Shown here: piece after piece, positions 42,428 through 51,891 of the stretch | How positions within the stretch are numbered: the first letter of the stretch is position 1 | Layout: the number at the start of each line of letters is the position of its first letter | From: JBGOTP01 sp963717075 | GTDB taxonomy: Bacteria > Acidobacteriota > Vicinamibacteria > Vicinamibacterales > CAVVIG01 | Assembly: GCA_963717075.1 (NCBI GenBank) | Contig: CAVQVI010000002.1 | Coordinates: forward strand, 62,001 to 126,000 | Length of the DNA stretch: 64,000 bases | Reading direction: 5' to 3' | Position numbers and translations under genes: made by a program | The notes under the pieces: generated by a model | Told to the model about the DNA's origin: nothing | The model's input: the letters and a program-made list of their open reading frames with translations, nothing else | Databases searched by the model: none

Positions 42428-43339
42428 TTAAGCGAGCGCCGCGATGCCTTGCCGGAGCACGGCCGCGGAGCGCTCGAGCGCATCGCGTTCCTCCCGACTC
42501 AGCTCCGGCTCGACCACCCGTGCCGCGCCGCTCGCGCCAACAATCGCCGGCAGCGACAGCGCGACGTCCTTCAGGCCCAGCGCACCGTCTTGGACGCGCG
42601 ACACCGTCAGCGCGCGGTGTTCCCCCCGGAGGAGGGCCCGCAGCAGCGCGGCTGTGACGAGACCAACGGCGTGGTTGGTGGCGCCTTTGCGCTGGATGAT
42701 TTCGTACGCCGCCCTACGCACCTGGCCCGCGATCTCGGTTTCGAGTGCCACGCTCCACGTGGGCCAGTGGCGGAGCGGTAGACCGGCTGCCTGAGCGCTC
42801 GACCACAGCACGACTTCCGAATCGCCGTGTTCACCGACGACCTGGGCGTGGACCGATTGGGGCGCGACGTGCAGCGTGCTGCCGATGACCTGACGCAGGC
42901 GCGCCGTATCGAGCATCGTACCGGTGCCGATGACGCGTTCGTGTGGCAGCCTCGAGGTCACGGCCACCTCATAGGTCAAGACGTCGACCGGGTTCGTGAC
43001 GACGATGATGACGCCGGCGTAGTCGCGAAAGCGAGTGGCGATGTCACGCACGACGTGGGCGTTGTCTCGGGCGAGATCGAGACGTGATTCACCGGCCCGG
43101 CCGCCTCGCCCGGCCGCGATGACGACAGCGTCAGTCGCTTGCATCTCGTCGAGGGTCACGCGGCGAACGGTGGCGGCGGGGTAGAAGGCTGCGCCGTGTG
43201 CCAGATCCATCGCCTCGCCTTCCGCGATCGCCGTGCGCACATCGTAGAGGAGGAGCTCCTGTGCGAGCCCCGCGTGCAGCGTCGAAATCGCGACGCTGGA
43301 ACCGACCCAGCCGGTTCCGATGATCCCCACGCGTGTCAT
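42428..43339 (-). CDS. Lactate/malate dehydrogenase family protein
   Basis: 303 residues. Rossmann motif VGIIGTGWVGSSVAIS, then LLYDVRTAIAEGEAMDLAHG, AGRGGRAGESRLDLARDN (substrate loop), IIVVTNPVDVLTYEV, GTGTMLDTARLRQVIG (Asp-Arg pair) and the catalytic His in QVVGEHGDSEVVLWSS. The specificity position that is Gln in LDH (ANQKPGE) and Arg in MDH appears to be Gly here, so the 2-oxoacid substrate is uncertain. The ATG at 43339 is chosen; a GTG at 43348 is possible. Confidence 0.85.
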   Translation of the reverse strand: MTRVGIIGTGWVGSSVAISTLHAGLAQELLLYDVRTAIAEGEAMDLAHGAAFYPAATVRRVTLDEMQATDAVVIAAGRGGRAGESRLDLARDNAHVVRDIATRFRDYAGVIIVVTNPVDVLTYEVAVTSRLPHERVIGTGTMLDTARLRQVIGSTLHVAPQSVHAQVVGEHGDSEVVLWSSAQAAGLPLRHWPTWSVALETEIAGQVRRAAYEIIQRKGATNHAVGLVTAALLRALLRGEHRALTVSRVQDGALGLKDVALSLPAIVGASGAARVVEPELSREERDALERSAAVLRQGIAALA

Positions 43340-43603
43340 GTCCGGCACGGCATGAGTGTACGTCGTTCTCGATCAGTGCTGTGAGATCCCGCGCGCGCGA
43401 CGACGATTGGTCCCCGATTGTCGCTAACTGCGTGCAATGTGCTGTGCGATCAGCAACAATCAGGACGGTGGGTAAGGGGACCACTCGTGAGCTCAGATAC
43501 GGGGCGCCCACCTCGCGCGGGAGTGCCTGAATGATTGGCGACATCGCCGAGTCGATGTGACGCGGCAACGTGCTCACTTCAGCGCCAGGGGAGGGCATGG
43601 GCA

Positions 43604-46026
43604 ATGACACCGTCACCGTACGTTCTCGACTTTTCAGAAATCAGCCTGGCTGACGTGCCGAAGGTTGGTGGCAAGAACGCGTCGCTCGGCGAGATGTTTC
43701 GGGCGCTCAAGCCCCAGCGTGTCGGCGTGCTCGACGGCTTTGCGACGACCGCCGATGCCTACCGGCATCTTCTGGGCACGAAGGGTCTCGAGGAGCGGCT
43801 CCGCACGACGTTCGGTCCGTTTGATCCCGAGAACCTCGTGGAGCTGGCGCGTCGTGGTGAGGCGGCTCGTGCCGCCGTCCTCGACACGCCCATTCCGGAG
43901 GATCTCCGTACGGCGATCCTCGGCGCGTATGACCGTTTGTCCGCGCGGCTCGGACGCGAGCCCGAATTGGCCGTGCGGTCGTCGGCCACGGCGGAAGACC
44001 TGCCCGAAGCCTCGTTCGCGGGCGCGGCCGAAACCTTTCTGAATGTGCGGGGACGCGAAGGCCTCCTGCGCGCCGTGCAGGCCTGCTACTCGTCGCTGTT
44101 CACCGATCGGGCGATCAGCTACCGTGCCCGACTCGGATACGACCAGCTGAAGGTGGCGCTGTCGGTGGGCGTCATGCCGATGGTGCGGTCCGACAAGGCG
44201 AGCTCCGGCGTGATCTTCACCCTCGACACGGAGTCGGGGTTCCGCGACGTCGTCACCGTCTCAGGGTCGTACGGTCTGGGCGAGTTCGTCGTCCAGGGCG
44301 TCGTCACCCCGGACGACTGGACTGTGTTCAAGCCCACGCTCGCGACCCATCACCGCGCGATCATCGGCCGGCAGCTTGGCACGAAAGAAGTACGACTCGT
44401 GTACGCCGGGGGGAGCAAAGCCACACGCAGCGAGCCGACCCCGATCGCCGAACGCGCGCTGTTCTGCCTGACTGATGACGACGTGCTGACGTTGGCGCGG
44501 TGGGCCTGCCTCATCGAGACGCACTATTCGGACCTGGCGGGGCACCCCCAGCCCATGGACATCGAGTGGGCCAAGGACGGGGTCAGTGGCGAGCTGTTCA
44601 TCGTGCAGGCGCGACCCGAGACCGTCCATTCGGCGAAGGCGCGCACGGCGGTGGCGGAAGTCTACCGGTTGACGGGCGCACCCGGTGTCCCGCTGGTCCG
44701 AGGGCAGGCGGTGGGTGAGCGCATCGGGAGTGGCCGCGTCCGGGTGGTGCGGGATGTCAAGGCGCTCGACGACGGTGCAGGCCGGCGACGTGCTGGTGGC
44801 GGAGATGACCGACCCGGACTGGGAACCCGTGATGCGACGCGTGGCCGCGATTGTGACCGACAAGGGCGGACGCACGGCACACGCGGCCATCGTCTCGCGC
44901 GAATTCGGCTTGCCCTGTATCGTCGGAACCGATACGGCGACCCGCACGTTGCATGATGGCGACGAGGTGACGGTCTGCTGTGCGGAGGGCGCGGACGGGC
45001 ACGTCTACGCCGGACGCGTGCCGTTTCAGGTCGACCGCGTCGATGCCTCGACCGTGCCTGCAGACGCGCACGCACGTGATGCTCATTGTCGGCGACCCCA
45101 GCCGCGCGTTCGACCTGTCGCGGATTCCGAACCAAGGGGTCGGCCTCGCGCGGGCGGAGTTCATCATCACGAACCACATCGGCATTCATCCGATGGCGCT
45201 GGTCCGCTATCCGAATCTGAAGAGCCCACAGGCCGTGAAGGAGATCGCCGGCCGGATCGGGTCCGAGGAGGCTCCCGCGTTCTTTGTCCGGCGCTTCAGT
45301 GAAGGCATCGCCCGCATCGGGGCCGCGTTCTATCCCAAGCCGGTGATCGTGCGGATGAGCGATTTCAAGACGAACGAGTACGCGCAACTCCTCGGCGGCC
45401 AGGAGTTCGAGCCGGCGGAAGAAAACCCGATGATCGGCTTTCGCGGCGCGTCGCGCTACTACGACGATCGATACGCCGCTGGGTTTGCGTTGGAGTGCAC
45501 CGCACTGCGCCGCGTCCGCGACGAGCTGGGCTTGACCAACATCAAAGCGATGATCCCGTTCTGCCGCACCGTGGACGAGGGCAGGCGCGTCGTCGCGGCG
45601 ATGGCGGCGAATGGACTGCGTCAGGGCGAGAATGGTCTCGAAATCTACGCCATGTGCGAAGTGCCATCGAACGCCATTCTGGCCGAAGAGTTCCTGCGCG
45701 TCTTCGACGGGTTTTCCATCGGCTCCAACGATCTGACACAGCTGACGCTCGGCCTGGATCGGGATTCCGGCACCGTGGCGCATCTGTTCGACGAACGCAA
45801 TGACGCGGTGCGCTGGCTGATCGCGCGCGCCATTGCCGCCGCCCGCCGGCTCGGAAAGCCGATCGGGATTTGTGGACAGGCGCCATCGGATTATCCCGAG
45901 TTCGCGGCGTGGTTGGTCAGCGAGGGCATCGACTCGATTTCGTTGAATCCCGATGTCGCGATGGCCACGACGTTGCGGGTCGCTCGTGCAGAAGAGACGA
46001 CGCCGACGGCTGCGCCCGTGAGATGA
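43604..46026 (+). CDS. ppsA: Phosphoenolpyruvate synthase, two apparent frameshifts
   Basis: About 807 residues across two one-base insertions (near 44770 and 45058). N-terminal ATP-binding domain: KVGGKNASLGEMFRAL, ELAVRSSATAEDLPEASFAG, ETFLNVRG. Swivelling domain: TDKGGRTAHAAIVSREFGLP with the phosphorylated histidine. C-terminal PEP-binding barrel: GVGLARAEFIITNHIGIHPM, MSDFKTNEYAQLLGG, SIGSNDLTQLTLGLDRDSG and the conserved Cys in IGICGQAPSDYPEFAAWL. EC 2.7.9.2, converting pyruvate and ATP to PEP for gluconeogenesis. Its neighbour, a lactate-dehydrogenase-like gene, would supply pyruvate. Confidence 0.92.
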
Positions 46027-46194
46027 GCGCAATCAGGGTCCAGTATGAACGCACCTGGCATCAACGGCATGCCATGCCGAAGAATCCGTCTCTGGAGACG
46101 CACGTGCGCTGGCATGTGGCGCATGCGAAGGCCTGTGGATGTCGCGGTATCCCGCAGCCAATCGTCGCGGAACTCCAGCGAGGCAACCGTCACC

Positions 46195-47091
46195 TCATGC
46201 GGTAGATCGCGCCTGCGCGGGTCGTGCATTGCGCGTGGCTCGCGCGTCGTCGACGCACTCTGCTTCGCGCCCGCGGACGATACGACGGCCCTGCAATGGG
46301 CCATGCCCTGCGGTGATCACCGTGTATTGGCGCTCTCCGCGTCCGTCATCGCTGTAGATGACCACCCAGTCGTCGGTCCGCCCGAGTCGATGGGCGAAGG
46401 CCGTGTTGGAGAAGAGCGCGGTGTAGTGGCGGCGTCCGCGCGTCGTATGGAGAATCGGCAGCCACGCGTCGCGCGAGGGATTGAACCGGCGGGGCGCAAT
46501 CTTCACCAACTGTCCGGCCGCGGCCTTCTCGCGGTACTCACGGTCGACGTCGAGAATCTCCTGCACCGAGGGCGGGCCGTTGCGCCCCGAGGCCGCCGGC
46601 GGCCTGACGCGCGACAGGCGGTGCGCGAGCGAGTCGCGGATGCCGGCCAGCCGCTTCTGGCCGAGCCCGGCCACCTGCTCCAGCCGGCCGTCATGGGCGG
46701 CCGCTTCGAGATCTTCGAGTGTTTCGAGTCCGAGCTCCTGGTGGAGCCGATCCGCGGTCGCTCGTCCAATGCCGGGGACAGACGCCAGCAGCTTGGCGGG
46801 ATCGCTTTCGCCCCGAAGCCGTTCCAGCATCGCCAGGCGTCCTCGCGCGAGGATGTCGCGAATGGCGCGCGCGATGCTCTCGCCGACGCCAGGCAGTGCC
46901 TGAAGTCCTTCCAGTCCTTCCTGCGCGAGGATGTCGGATACAGGGCGGGGCAACCGCCGTACCGTCTCGGCGGCGCGCTGATAGGCGCGCACCCGGAATC
47001 GGCTGGCTCCCTGCGTGGCCAGGAGCTGCGCGACTTCCTCGAGCCGCCCGGCGATGTCTTCGTTCAGCCGCTCAGGCAGAGGCTCCTCCAT
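46195..47091 (-). CDS. Helix-hairpin-helix protein resembling DNA polymerase X N-terminus
   Basis: 298 residues. The first 170 match the N-terminal helix-hairpin-helix part of PolX/polymerase beta: LNEDIAGRLEEVAQLLATQG, RVRAYQRAAETVRRLPRPVS, LQALPGVGESIARAIRDILA and LLASVPGIGRATADRLHQEL, then GLGQKRLAGIRDSL. The nucleotidyltransferase motif (GSxxR...DxD) is absent. A C-terminal domain follows instead: HTTRGRRHYTALFSNTAFAH, DDWVVIYSDDGRGERQYTVI. It is probably a DNA-binding protein. The ATG at 47091 overlaps the end of the Mut7-C gene by 20 bases. Confidence 0.85.
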   Translation of the reverse strand: MEEPLPERLNEDIAGRLEEVAQLLATQGASRFRVRAYQRAAETVRRLPRPVSDILAQEGLEGLQALPGVGESIARAIRDILARGRLAMLERLRGESDPAKLLASVPGIGRATADRLHQELGLETLEDLEAAAHDGRLEQVAGLGQKRLAGIRDSLAHRLSRVRPPAASGRNGPPSVQEILDVDREYREKAAAGQLVKIAPRRFNPSRDAWLPILHTTRGRRHYTALFSNTAFAHRLGRTDDWVVIYSDDGRGERQYTVITAGHGPLQGRRIVRGREAECVDDARATRNARPAQARSTA

Positions 47092-47833
47092 GGTCAGCCT
47101 CTTCTCTCGCGGCGTCAATCACGTGCATCAGCCGCTCCCAATGAGATCCCTTCCAATAGATGCGGCCGCAACCGGCGCAGGCCTGGAACTGGTCGTAGTG
47201 TTGCCTGGTCCGGGGCAGGAGCGCCGCGTCGATCGCCGACTTGGGGACGTCGCGGAGCACGTCGTTGCAGCGAAGGCAGCGAGAGAATGGATGCAGGTCG
47301 AGCGGGCCAAATCGCCGCAATACTTCCACGAGCTGAGGGTGGGGACGTGTCTCGCGAACGAAATATCCGTGCACCACGAGGCGGCGCTTGAGGAGCCCCT
47401 GGTCGCGCGTCAGGAGAATCCGTCTCTCCCGATCGGCCAGTTCCGCCAGTTCAGCGTCGTTCGCGTCGGGACGATAGGCGGTATCGAGGCCGATGAGACG
47501 CAGACGCCTGGCCAACGTGCCCAGGTGAACATCGACCACGAAGCGGACCGTGTCAGGGGGCGGCGGTCGAACGTGGGTGAGTGTTCCGATGTCGACGTTC
47601 GTGAAGCGGGGGTAGACGGCGATGCGATCTGCGCTCTGTACGGCGTAGTCGAAAGGCACGGATATGCCGTTCACGAGGATCAAGTCGATCTCTGGATGCG
47701 GCACCCCGAGACTCTCGATCAGATCCTTCACCGACTGGCGACGTCCGACGACATGCGGCCACGCGATTTGGCGGCGCTGAGGCGGCAAGAAGTCGTTCAG
47801 TGAGCCGTACACGCGAACGGTTACCTCGGTCAC
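47072..47833 (-). CDS. Mut7-C RNase (PIN-like) protein with N-terminal ubiquitin-like domain
   Basis: 253 residues. Residues 1-85 form a ubiquitin/MoaD-like domain (VTVRVYGSLNDFLPPQRR, VDIG). Residues 90-170 are the Mut7-C PIN-like RNase: VRFVVDVHLGTLARRLRLIG, RRILLTRDQGLLKRR. The C-terminal zinc ribbon has RCLRCNDVLRDV and QACAGCGRIYWKGSHWERL. The architecture matches the Mut7-C/ubiquitin family, proposed to cut RNA. The start is the GTG at 47833; a longer frame begins at 47857. The HhH gene follows with overlap. Confidence 0.88.
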   Translation of the reverse strand: MTEVTVRVYGSLNDFLPPQRRQIAWPHVVGRRQSVKDLIESLGVPHPEIDLILVNGISVPFDYAVQSADRIAVYPRFTNVDIGTLTHVRPPPPDTVRFVVDVHLGTLARRLRLIGLDTAYRPDANDAELAELADRERRILLTRDQGLLKRRLVVHGYFVRETRPHPQLVEVLRRFGPLDLHPFSRCLRCNDVLRDVPKSAIDAALLPRTRQHYDQFQACAGCGRIYWKGSHWERLMHVIDAAREEADHGGASA

Positions 47834-47864
47834 GGCGTCGCCGTGCTCTTTGCGCACGGCGCGT

Positions 47865-48329
47865 CTACGTTCGATGATACCGGCCCATCAGCTCGGCTTG
47901 GGCGAGGATATGACCGCGCATCGAGCGATCCGCTTGTGCTCGTGTCGATCCAGGCCGCAACTCGAGCTTCTTGTCGAGCGCATACAGCTTGAAATAGTAG
48001 CGATGTGCGCGCCCGGGCGGTGGGCACGGACCGCCGTAGCCTGTTCGTCCGAAATCGTTACGTCCCTGCCGCGCACCGGAAGGGAGCGTGCCGTCAGGCG
48101 GAACACCTGCCGGCAATCCGCGCTCGGTTGGAGGCAGATCGTAGAGCACCCAGTGGACCCATGTCCCGCCGGGCGCATCCGGATCGTCCAGAATCAGGGC
48201 AAGGCTCTGTGTACCCTCCGGCGGAGTGTTCCAATGGAGCGCGGGGGACATGTCAGATCCGTCGCATGTGTACTGCGCGGGGATGTCGGCCCCAGGCGTG
48301 AACACAGGCGTCGTCAATTGCAGCGTCAT
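47865..48329 (-). CDS. YbhB/YbcL family Raf-kinase-inhibitor-like protein
   Basis: 154 residues with the phosphatidylethanolamine-binding fold: LQLTTPVFTPGADIPAQYTC, DGSDMSPALHWNTPPEGTQS, LALILDDPDAPGGTWVHWVL, YGGPCPPPGRAHRYYFKLYA and LDKKLEL. The ligand-binding DPDAP and GPCPP motifs are intact. Bacterial function is poorly defined. The ATG at 48329 marks the conserved start. It lies just upstream of the Mut7-C gene. Confidence 0.92.
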   Translation of the reverse strand: MTLQLTTPVFTPGADIPAQYTCDGSDMSPALHWNTPPEGTQSLALILDDPDAPGGTWVHWVLYDLPPTERGLPAGVPPDGTLPSGARQGRNDFGRTGYGGPCPPPGRAHRYYFKLYALDKKLELRPGSTRAQADRSMRGHILAQAELMGRYHRT

Positions 48330-48660
48330 GGCATCCCCTTCATCACGTCTGCCGCCCAAGATAGCGCGCGTCCCAGCGTTACTTCGCCCCGCTGGCAAGA
48401 GGGTGGTCCTTCCACCAACGTCGGATAGAGTCTCACGGGGACCATCATCAGCACGACGAACACCGCGATCAACATTGCAAACGTTTCGCTCTAGCGGTGA
48501 ACGTTTTCCCTCCCACTGGTGAACTGTGCGCCCGTGACCGCGCCGAGAACGCTCGGTCCAGGATGTGCGCGTAGCGTACGACACTGAGGTGCGAAACCCT
48601 GTCCCGATCATCTCCGGAGGTGGTCCGGTCGTCCTCAGTGGAAGGCGACACGGAGACACC
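48330..48660. other. Intergenic region without a supported gene
   Basis: No coding or structural signal can be supported. The Raf-inhibitor-like gene may have its promoter here. Frames that run through it lack family features. Confidence 0.35.
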
Positions 48661-49305
48661 CTACCGTTTCGGATATCCGACGGTCTGCGAGAACAGCACC
48701 TGCTGATCGTGTGTCAGACCAAGTGCCTGCGCGATCGCATCGCGATCGATCCAGGCGCGGATAACCGTCGCCAGACCGTTTGCGGCGGCATAAAGGTACA
48801 CGTTCTGGCAGATGGCGCCCGCGGCAGCCGAGGAGTACGACTCGCGCTGGCCGGCCGGCACCATCCGCATGCGCGTGTGGTCCGCCACGTAGACCAGGTC
48901 GAGCGGCGCCTCGTCAACGAAATCCTGATAGCCGGTCACCCGCCGCACGTCTGTCGCCGCCACGAGGGTGAGGGCGTTCTTGACCGCATCGTACAGGTAC
49001 GCGCCGGTTGGCAACGCGGCAAACACGTCAATCTCCTGCGCGTTGATTGCTGTCGGTGCGGTACGTCCGCCGTCCGGCCGATTGATACCGTACGCGGCCC
49101 ACAACAAGCCTGCAAGCACTGGTAATGGGAGAGGATCGGCCGCGAAGTCGCGCGACGACCGCCGGGCGGCGAGGGCCTCCATCACAGGCATGCCGCCGTG
49201 CGGGTCCACCTCTGGCAGTGCGATCGTCGATGCGCTGTCGCCGGTTGCAGGCTTTGGCCGCAGCCGCCCCATCATCCCGAGCACGACTTTGCCCACGGTT
49301 GTCAC
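48661..49305 (-). CDS. SagB/ThcOx-type nitroreductase-fold dehydrogenase
   Basis: 214 residues. EALAARRSSRDFAADPLPLP begins the FMN-binding nitroreductase fold (RRSxR). LLWAAYGINRPDGGRTAPTA continues the pattern of SagB-type enzymes (GRTAPSA), and a second FMN contact is expected in AAAGAICQNVYLYAAANGLA. FSQTVGYPK ends the fold. SagB proteins oxidise azolines in peptide maturation, but no cyclase or precursor peptide lies nearby, so it is more likely a stand-alone reductase. The start is a GTG. Confidence 0.88.
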   Translation of the reverse strand: MTTVGKVVLGMMGRLRPKPATGDSASTIALPEVDPHGGMPVMEALAARRSSRDFAADPLPLPVLAGLLWAAYGINRPDGGRTAPTAINAQEIDVFAALPTGAYLYDAVKNALTLVAATDVRRVTGYQDFVDEAPLDLVYVADHTRMRMVPAGQRESYSSAAAGAICQNVYLYAAANGLATVIRAWIDRDAIAQALGLTHDQQVLFSQTVGYPKR

Positions 49306-49418
49306 GCGTCACCTCAATTGCAGTATCGCACGCGACCGATTCCGTGACGGCGTACCGGCCCGTCGACCTCTGGCATGCTGGCCCCTGCTCTCCGATACAC
49401 GCATGCTGGTTCAACGGC

Positions 49419-49631
49419 TCAGAGAGGTCGGCGCGCAAGGCTCACCAAGAAGGCTGCGGTCGCGACGCTCACAATCAGCGGTCCGGTCTCTCGATGGAGC
49501 ACCGCTGCGATCCAGCTCCCGACCGTCGTGGCGACCACCGCGACCCCCAACTGCGCGATATACAACGCGGCAACCAGGGCGCACACGCGTGGATGCGGCA
49601 AGAGACCCGTCGCAGTGCCTGCCTCTACCAT
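49419..49631 (-). CDS. Small two-segment membrane protein
   Basis: 70 residues with two hydrophobic segments: VCALVAALYIAQLGVAVVAT and PLIVSVATAAFLVSLA. The ends are short and the tail is basic (RRPL). The start overlaps the stop of the preceding gene by seven bases, implying cotranscription. I do not recognise the family. Confidence 0.5.
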   Translation of the reverse strand: MVEAGTATGLLPHPRVCALVAALYIAQLGVAVVATTVGSWIAAVLHRETGPLIVSVATAAFLVSLARRPL

Positions 49632-50650
49632 CGGCGGCTGACCCAGACGCCGACCGCGCCGCGCGAGATCGCCGGCACAACAAATGTCCGCTTTTCCGGC
49701 GCGGGGTAGACGATCGTCGTCTTGTGGATGAGTGCCCCCACTGCCAGTCCGACGCCGGCCCCGACAGCGCCGGCCAGGATCGCAGCGTCTACGCATTCCT
49801 CGCGGTCTTCGCCCGTGCACGCGGCCACTGCGCCGATGGCCGCACCCGCGCCGGCCCCGATGAGCGTCGCCATGCGGAGTGGCTGGCGGCGAACGGCGAC
49901 TTGGCGAACGTTCTCCCGCGTGAAATGCTTCTCGCCGGCGCCGGTGTGGACCGTGATCTCATCGGCCGTGAGGCGCGTCAGGCGACCGGTGGTCGTGACC
50001 CCCGACGGATCCTCGACCCGAAGCTGATCGTCGAGGTTGATCCGCAGTGCAAGGTCCTCGAGCAGGCTGGCTTGCACACCGCTCGCGCCGCGCGACGACG
50101 GAACGGAAGCGCGATTCTCCGGCGCGCGATAGACCGTCCTCATCTGGGGCGTGAGTGCACCGACGGCCAGTCCGACACCGGCGCCGATCGGGGCGGCGCC
50201 GAACAATCCGACGATGACGCAATTTCCACCCCCTTCGTGCGAGCAGGTCGCCGCCACACCAAGGACCGCGAACACCCCAGCCCCGATGAGCGCGCCCTTG
50301 CGGAGCGCGTGAACGCGCACGGTGACCGCGCGCACGGTGTCGCGCGTGAAACGCTTCTCGCCGGCTTCAGTCTGGATCGCGATCGCATCGCGCGTGAGCT
50401 GCGTGAGGCGACCGGTGGTCCTGACTCCCGACTGGTCCTCGACCTGAAGCTGATCGCCGAGGTTGACCCGAAGCGCGAGGTCCTCGAAAGACTGAAGCGT
50501 CTGAGCCGAGCCCTGGGACGGTGCCAGCAGCATGAGAGCCACGAATGAGGCGAGACCCCTTCGGCGTAGGCTGGCGCTTGGCCCACGATGGTTCCGAGCG
50601 GGGATTTCCCCGATTCGTTGCGAAAATTCCCCACCCGCCAGGTGCATCAC
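49625..50650 (-). CDS. Exported protein with a tandemly duplicated domain
   Basis: Up to 341 residues. A hydrophobic signal (LASFVALMLLAPSQGSAQ) near residues 33-50 suggests export; the true start is uncertain and may lie downstream of 50650. Two repeats of about 125 residues follow. Each has LEDLALRINLDDQLRVED-like strands, GRLTRLTADEITVHTGAGEK, and then a Gly/Ala-rich membrane-like segment (LIGAGAGAAIGAVAACTGED, AGAVGAGVGLAVGALI). The glycine-zipper segments resemble those of small membrane-anchored lipoproteins. Function unknown. Confidence 0.7.
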   Translation of the reverse strand: MMHLAGGEFSQRIGEIPARNHRGPSASLRRRGLASFVALMLLAPSQGSAQTLQSFEDLALRVNLGDQLQVEDQSGVRTTGRLTQLTRDAIAIQTEAGEKRFTRDTVRAVTVRVHALRKGALIGAGVFAVLGVAATCSHEGGGNCVIVGLFGAAPIGAGVGLAVGALTPQMRTVYRAPENRASVPSSRGASGVQASLLEDLALRINLDDQLRVEDPSGVTTTGRLTRLTADEITVHTGAGEKHFTRENVRQVAVRRQPLRMATLIGAGAGAAIGAVAACTGEDREECVDAAILAGAVGAGVGLAVGALIHKTTIVYPAPEKRTFVVPAISRGAVGVWVSRRW

Positions 50651-50844
50651 AGTGTCATCGGCTTGACCTCATCCTATGGCGCGCCCCCGTCCACGTGCCT
50701 CAGATGCCCGTCTACAAGGAATGTATGATGCAGGCTTCAGGCCAAGCAGCCGCTCGGCGAGGGGCGCGTCGACCCGCGTGCGATTGGCTTCCGATTGGAG
50801 GGCCCCGAGACCAGCACGATTTCCCGGCGCTGCTTCGCTCAGCG

Positions 50845-51077
50845 ATCACCGATGGGTCCTCCAGGATCGGCCGGAGTGGACGCACGACCGCGTTCTCGCG
50901 GCGACGACGGGGTCGCAGACGATTCACGTCAAGCTGCCGCGCCCGATCCAAGTCATCTTGTTCTACACGAGGGCCGCCGTCATGCCGGAAGACGGCACGA
51001 TTCGGTTCGCGGAGGACATCTACCACCACGATGCGAGGCTCGACCGAGCGCTCGCGATGCGGCGAGTTGGTCAGTAA
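50845..51077 (+). pseudogene. L,D-transpeptidase C-terminal relic
   Basis: The plus strand reads RWVLQDRPEWTHDRVLAATT, TIHVKLPRPIQVILFYTRAA and EDGTIRFAEDIYHHDARLDR, the C-terminus of the YcbB-type L,D-transpeptidase family that carries the after-YkuD domain. The catalytic HxxxSxGC region is missing upstream. The frame ends at a TAA at 51075-51077. A DUF882 (YcbK-like) gene converges on it; these two are often neighbours. Confidence 0.65.
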
Positions 51078-51099
51078 ACCGACGATCGGATCGAGAGGC

Positions 51100-51636
51100 T
51101 TACCACAGCCGCACGCGTCCCGTGTCGACGTGGACGAAGTCGGACGCGGGGTAATAGCCGACACCGCCGCGACGAGCCTCGAGCGCCACCTGCCGCAGCG
51201 TGGGCAGGGCCACGTCGCCGAGACGAATATCGATCGCCTGTCCGTTCATGTGCAGGCTGCCAGCTGCGACTCCCTCGCTGCGATGCCGAAGCATCTCGTT
51301 CGTGGCTGGCGACCGGTATCCGGAAATCACCTGGAACGGCCGAGAGGTTTCGGTGACGGTTGCCAGACTGTGCAACAGGTCGAGAAGGCCGAGGTCGATC
51401 TCGTGAACGTCGCCCGTGCGGAAGTCCCGCAGGAAGTAATTGACGGTGGTCAAGGCGTCGGGCAGATACGCGCCTCCGCTGAAGTACTCGATCGCGAGCC
51501 GCTCGCCCGTGTGCGTATGCGCGAAGCGCAGGGCGCGAGCGCTCGCGAATTCAGCGAACAGCCGGCGTGGCGCCGTGACGATCGGGACGGTCGCGACAAG
51601 CATGCCGAGAAACGCGCGACGGGAGTGGGGGTTCAT
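51100..51636 (-). CDS. DUF882 (YcbK-type) murein peptidase-like protein, Tat-exported
   Basis: 178 residues. Twin-arginine signal MNPHSRRAFLGMLVATVPIV. The peptidase M15-like domain has LRFAHTHTGERLAIEYFSGG, NYFLRDFRTGDVHEIDLGLL, FQVISGYRSPATNEMLRHRS, HMNGQAIDIRLGDV (HxxGxAxD metal site) and SDFVHVDTG (second His). It would cut peptidoglycan cross-links. The ATG at 51636 starts the signal; an ATG at 51651 is possible and neither has a clear ribosome site. Confidence 0.88.
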   Translation of the reverse strand: MNPHSRRAFLGMLVATVPIVTAPRRLFAEFASARALRFAHTHTGERLAIEYFSGGAYLPDALTTVNYFLRDFRTGDVHEIDLGLLDLLHSLATVTETSRPFQVISGYRSPATNEMLRHRSEGVAAGSLHMNGQAIDIRLGDVALPTLRQVALEARRGGVGYYPASDFVHVDTGRVRLW

Positions 51637-51891
51637 GGGGCGAACGGCCATTATTTGTCGCGATCTGAGGAAGATGTCAACCGCAGCCAGCATGACCGAG
51701 GAGGCACGACGTTTTCGAGGAATCGCGCACAGGCCGGCGCGATTGGAAGCGCCGGCGTCCTCAACCGTCGGGGCTGCGCGTGGAACTTACGAGGTCAATC
51801 TTTCGTCGTGACGCCCGCGACACTCCTGCGCTGGCAAAGCGTTGCCCATGCATTCTGAACCTGAATATTGATAGAGTCGGTCAGGACGGGT

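Noticed and set aside
46195..47091. The HhH protein as a DNA polymerase X
   Set aside because: The nucleotidyltransferase motif and PHP domain are absent; only the N-terminal HhH region is shared.
48661..49305. The SagB-like protein as part of an azoline-peptide (TOMM) cluster
   Set aside because: No YcaO, E1-like or precursor-peptide gene lies within reach.
48968..50548. A 526-codon plus-strand frame across the nitroreductase and the duplicated-domain genes
   Set aside because: It crosses three minus-strand genes and has the composition of antisense GC-rich DNA.
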